A stretch of 33,629 nucleotides of DNA. Origin: a bacterium (GTDB lineage: Bacteria; Patescibacteriota; Saccharimonadia; Saccharimonadales; Saccharimonadaceae). How positions within the stretch are numbered: position 1 is the first letter of the stretch; each line of letters starts with the position of its first letter. Below the pieces are notes generated by a model. It was not told the DNA's origin and made no database searches. It worked only from the letters and a program-made list of their open reading frames with translations. This document shows, piece after piece, positions 31,832 to 33,629 of this stretch. The stretch is from assembly GCA_030452455.1 (NCBI GenBank), contig JAKDMF010000002.1:1-33629 (forward strand), given 5' to 3'. The position numbers were made by a program, and so were the translations under genes.

Positions 31832-31860
31832 TTGACTTATTTCATATTAAATGCTATAAT
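31832..31860 (+). promoter_or_regulatory. Near-consensus promoter of the repeat-protein gene
   Basis: TTGACT (-35, 31832-31837), 17-bp spacer and TATAAT (-10, 31855-31860). Start near 31867, leader about 47 nt. Its strength suggests good expression. Confidence 0.83.
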
Positions 31861-31913
31861 TATACAAATATAAGTACAGTGTGTGAATAACTAACGATAA
31901 TCTAGGTAGCGAC

Positions 31914-33629
31914 ATGTTAGAAAACATTAGACCGGACGTGACACTACATCATGAGGCTATGTCGACTCAAGAGGTCGTCGCTCAGAAAACTCAGCTACAG
32001 CCTGAGCTAGGTAGTCGTGCCCTCAAGCTTGTCGAGATCGAACGACAGGAGCAGGAGCGCCAACGTAATATTAGCCAAAACGCCAATCGGATTAAGAAAA
32101 GATTCGGTGAAACTTTTGTTAAGGGTGAGAAACTTCAAGATGGCGGCTACGCTGGCGGCGCAGCTCGCGAATTGCTGGCGGACTACATGGAAAAGTCGAA
32201 CTTCTCGGATGAATTAAAGCGTCTTATCCCCAACAAACACGGCGCTTTAGATACACTTCGTGATAACCAAGACTATATACGACACCAGCTAGCGGAGCTC
32301 TATGCCGGCAATGAAGCGGTAGAAAAAGACGTACCACAGGATCCATACGAGTTGGCTCAGATTGCCAGCTATGAGCTGACCGGTCCGTTTAATAGTGTCG
32401 ATGAGTTTATTGATCGAAAAAATGATTTTCGTTCGCACGAAGTTCTGTGTACTTTTAATAGCCCTCAGGATAGGCTCGACTATTACCATATTATGTGGCT
32501 CCGCCATGATAGTGCAGATAGCACCTTGCCGGCTGATGAGCTGACCGAAGAAAATCTGAATGAGCCATGGAAAAATCATTTACGTCAAACTGGCCGATAT
32601 GATGAAACTACTAATAAGTACGATCTAGCCGACCTGTCACCTACTCGTGAGGACCCTTACGGCGTATCCAGTATGTCAGTTCAGGTCAGTCGCACGGGCA
32701 ACCATGTATCTGTTAAAAATCGTTACAATCATACGGTTGGAAGCCCGGACAGTACCCACAAAAACGACCTCGACAATCTAGTACCTGGCTTGCGTCTAGC
32801 TACCTATCATAAAGTTGATCGCGACGACCTGATGTATGAAGATTTAGAGCTTAGTCTCCAGGAGGGCTACGTACTAGACAACGACAGTGGTATTCATAGG
32901 TATTTGGTAGAGCACAACAATTTCTACCTCGGTGACTATGAGTATGTTAAAAACGGTGAATTAACCACTATCGATCGTGGTAAATACGATATGTTATCGC
33001 CTAAACTGTATCTCAAAAAAGATACCAGCGGAGAGGCTATCACCGTGGCCTACGACGAAGATATTCGCACAGAGTTTGAGGTGCTAGATAGCGGCGCTAA
33101 AAAGGTAGACCTGTATATAGATAAGCAGTTGCAGTCGACCTATGTCTACGCATACGGGGATGATCAGCCGCCGAAAATTGAGCTAAAGGTGCATAAGTAT
33201 GATCTTGTAAGTAGCAACCCAGCCCTAACTAGCCTAACCATCGCCGAAGGTGCCTCGCCCAGCCTTATTACAGACAACCCAGCCCTAACTAACCTAACCA
33301 TCGCCGAAGGAGCCTCGACCGGCGGTATTGTAGACAACCCAGCCCTAACTAACCTAACCATCGCCGAAGGTGCCTCGACCCGCTATATTGTAAACAACCT
33401 AGCCCTAACTAATCTAACCATCGCCGAGGGTGCAACGACCGATGGTATTGAAAACAACCCAGCCCTAACTAACCTAACCATCGCCGAAGGTGCCTCGACC
33501 GGCTATATTCAAGACAACCCAGCGCTAACTAACCTAACCATCGCCGAAGGTGCCTCGGTCAGTTCTATTCGATTCAACCTAGCCCTAACTAACCTAACCA
33601 TCGCCGAAGGTGCTTCGACCGTTGGTATT
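31914..33629 (+). CDS. Large protein with tandem 20-residue repeats, 3' end outside window
   Basis: The frame is open without a stop from the ATG at 31914 to the last base (572 codons). Residues 1-434 form an unknown region: a charged helical start (about 15-65), mixed segments, then a probable beta-rich part (about 330-430). VKNRYNHTVGSPDS followed by NDLDNLVPGL (about 280-305) feels like a conserved motif I have met in other CPR and Firmicutes hypotheticals, unverified. From residue 435 there are seven copies of N-(P/L)-A-L-T-N-L-T-I-A-E-G-A-S plus six variable residues, the seventh cut by the window end. The repeat resembles bacterial leucine-rich repeats or a beta-solenoid. No signal peptide or membrane helix is visible. 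AGGT lies 6 nt before the ATG. Confidence 0.85.
   Translation, partial: MLENIRPDVTLHHEAMSTQEVVAQKTQLQPELGSRALKLVEIERQEQERQRNISQNANRIKKRFGETFVKGEKLQDGGYAGGAARELLADYMEKSNFSDELKRLIPNKHGALDTLRDNQDYIRHQLAELYAGNEAVEKDVPQDPYELAQIASYELTGPFNSVDEFIDRKNDFRSHEVLCTFNSPQDRLDYYHIMWLRHDSADSTLPADELTEENLNEPWKNHLRQTGRYDETTNKYDLADLSPTREDPYGVSSMSVQVSRTGNHVSVKNRYNHTVGSPDSTHKNDLDNLVPGLRLATYHKVDRDDLMYEDLELSLQEGYVLDNDSGIHRYLVEHNNFYLGDYEYVKNGELTTIDRGKYDMLSPKLYLKKDTSGEAITVAYDEDIRTEFEVLDSGAKKVDLYIDKQLQSTYVYAYGDDQPPKIELKVHKYDLVSSNPALTSLTIAEGASPSLITDNPALTNLTIAEGASTGGIVDNPALTNLTIAEGASTRYIVNNLALTNLTIAEGATTDGIENNPALTNLTIAEGASTGYIQDNPALTNLTIAEGASVSSIRFNLALTNLTIAEGASTVGI
33216..33629 (+). repeat. Tandem array of 60-bp coding units
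   Basis: Units begin at 33216, 33276, 33336, 33396, 33456, 33516 and 33576 (last incomplete), with no insertions or deletions. Each has a 42-bp core (encoding NPALTNLTIAEGAS) that is almost identical between copies, including third codon positions, and an 18-bp segment that differs strongly. The segment encodes PSLITD, TGGIVD, TRYIVN, TDGIEN, TGYIQD, VSSIRF and TVGI..; only the ATT (Ile) codon is fixed. The array continues past the window. Confidence 0.95.

Noticed and set aside
33164-33361. Minus-strand open frame through the repeat array (MVRLVRAGL repeats)
   Set aside because: It is the mirror of the 60-bp plus-strand repeats; the plus frame is open for 572 codons and has a strong promoter.
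33216-33629. CRISPR array
   Set aside because: The repeats are in frame and coding, the 'spacers' are 18 bp with a fixed ATT codon, and no cas gene is present.

Overview
The window reads as chromosome of a member of the Patescibacteria (Candidate Phyla Radiation), most probably a Saccharibacterium (TM7). The reasons are the standard genetic code, small tightly packed genes, pared-down core replication proteins (RecR and DnaX have both lost their zinc-binding cysteines), an L1 protein with a long N-terminal extension, many lineage-type hypothetical proteins and no biosynthesis other than dTMP supply. The lineage call rests on gene content and remembered family resemblance, not on a search.

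Layout. Bases 1-5300 carry an ABC exporter, a membrane protein, a membrane-anchored alpha/beta hydrolase and several hypothetical proteins, nearly all on the minus strand. Bases 5400-10300 hold a Gre-like factor, a histidine kinase/OmpR-type regulator pair, an HxlR-type repressor divergent from a 50-residue membrane protein, and a NatA/NatB-like ABC transporter. Bases 10300-12700 hold tgt and an AI-2E family permease on the plus strand. Bases 12760-21000 are an informational block: cysS and an NrnA-like phosphoesterase, recR with ybaB, a GT-C-like membrane glycosyltransferase, dnaB and dnaX. Bases 21100-24200 hold two paralogous small membrane proteins with a shared 5' leader, a conserved hypothetical, and rplJ-rplL behind a strong promoter and an L10-leader-like RNA. 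Bases 24200-29500 contain a dTMP supply cluster (dcd, tmk, folA, thyA) mixed with hypotheticals. Bases 29600-31700 hold rplA and a secreted LysM-CHAP cell-wall hydrolase. From 31914 a large gene runs off the right end; its last part is a tandem array of 60-bp units.

Two things stand out. First, the right-end gene: about 434 residues of unknown domain followed by at least seven 20-residue, LRR/beta-solenoid-like repeats. The 14-residue core is almost identical even in DNA, while differences concentrate in a 6-residue segment with one fixed Ile. This looks like a repeat scaffold with programmed or selected variable positions. Second, about twelve genes have a sigma70-type -10 box ending 6-11 nt before the ATG and no Shine-Dalgarno sequence, which implies leaderless mRNAs. 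Genes with real 5' leaders or inside operons usually keep GGAGG-like sites. This pattern changes several start choices.

No stretch over 300 bases lacks a gene. The largest gaps (23933-24217 and 31693-31913) hold promoters, the L10 leader and a hairpin. I see no complete tRNA or rRNA gene, insertion sequence or CRISPR array.
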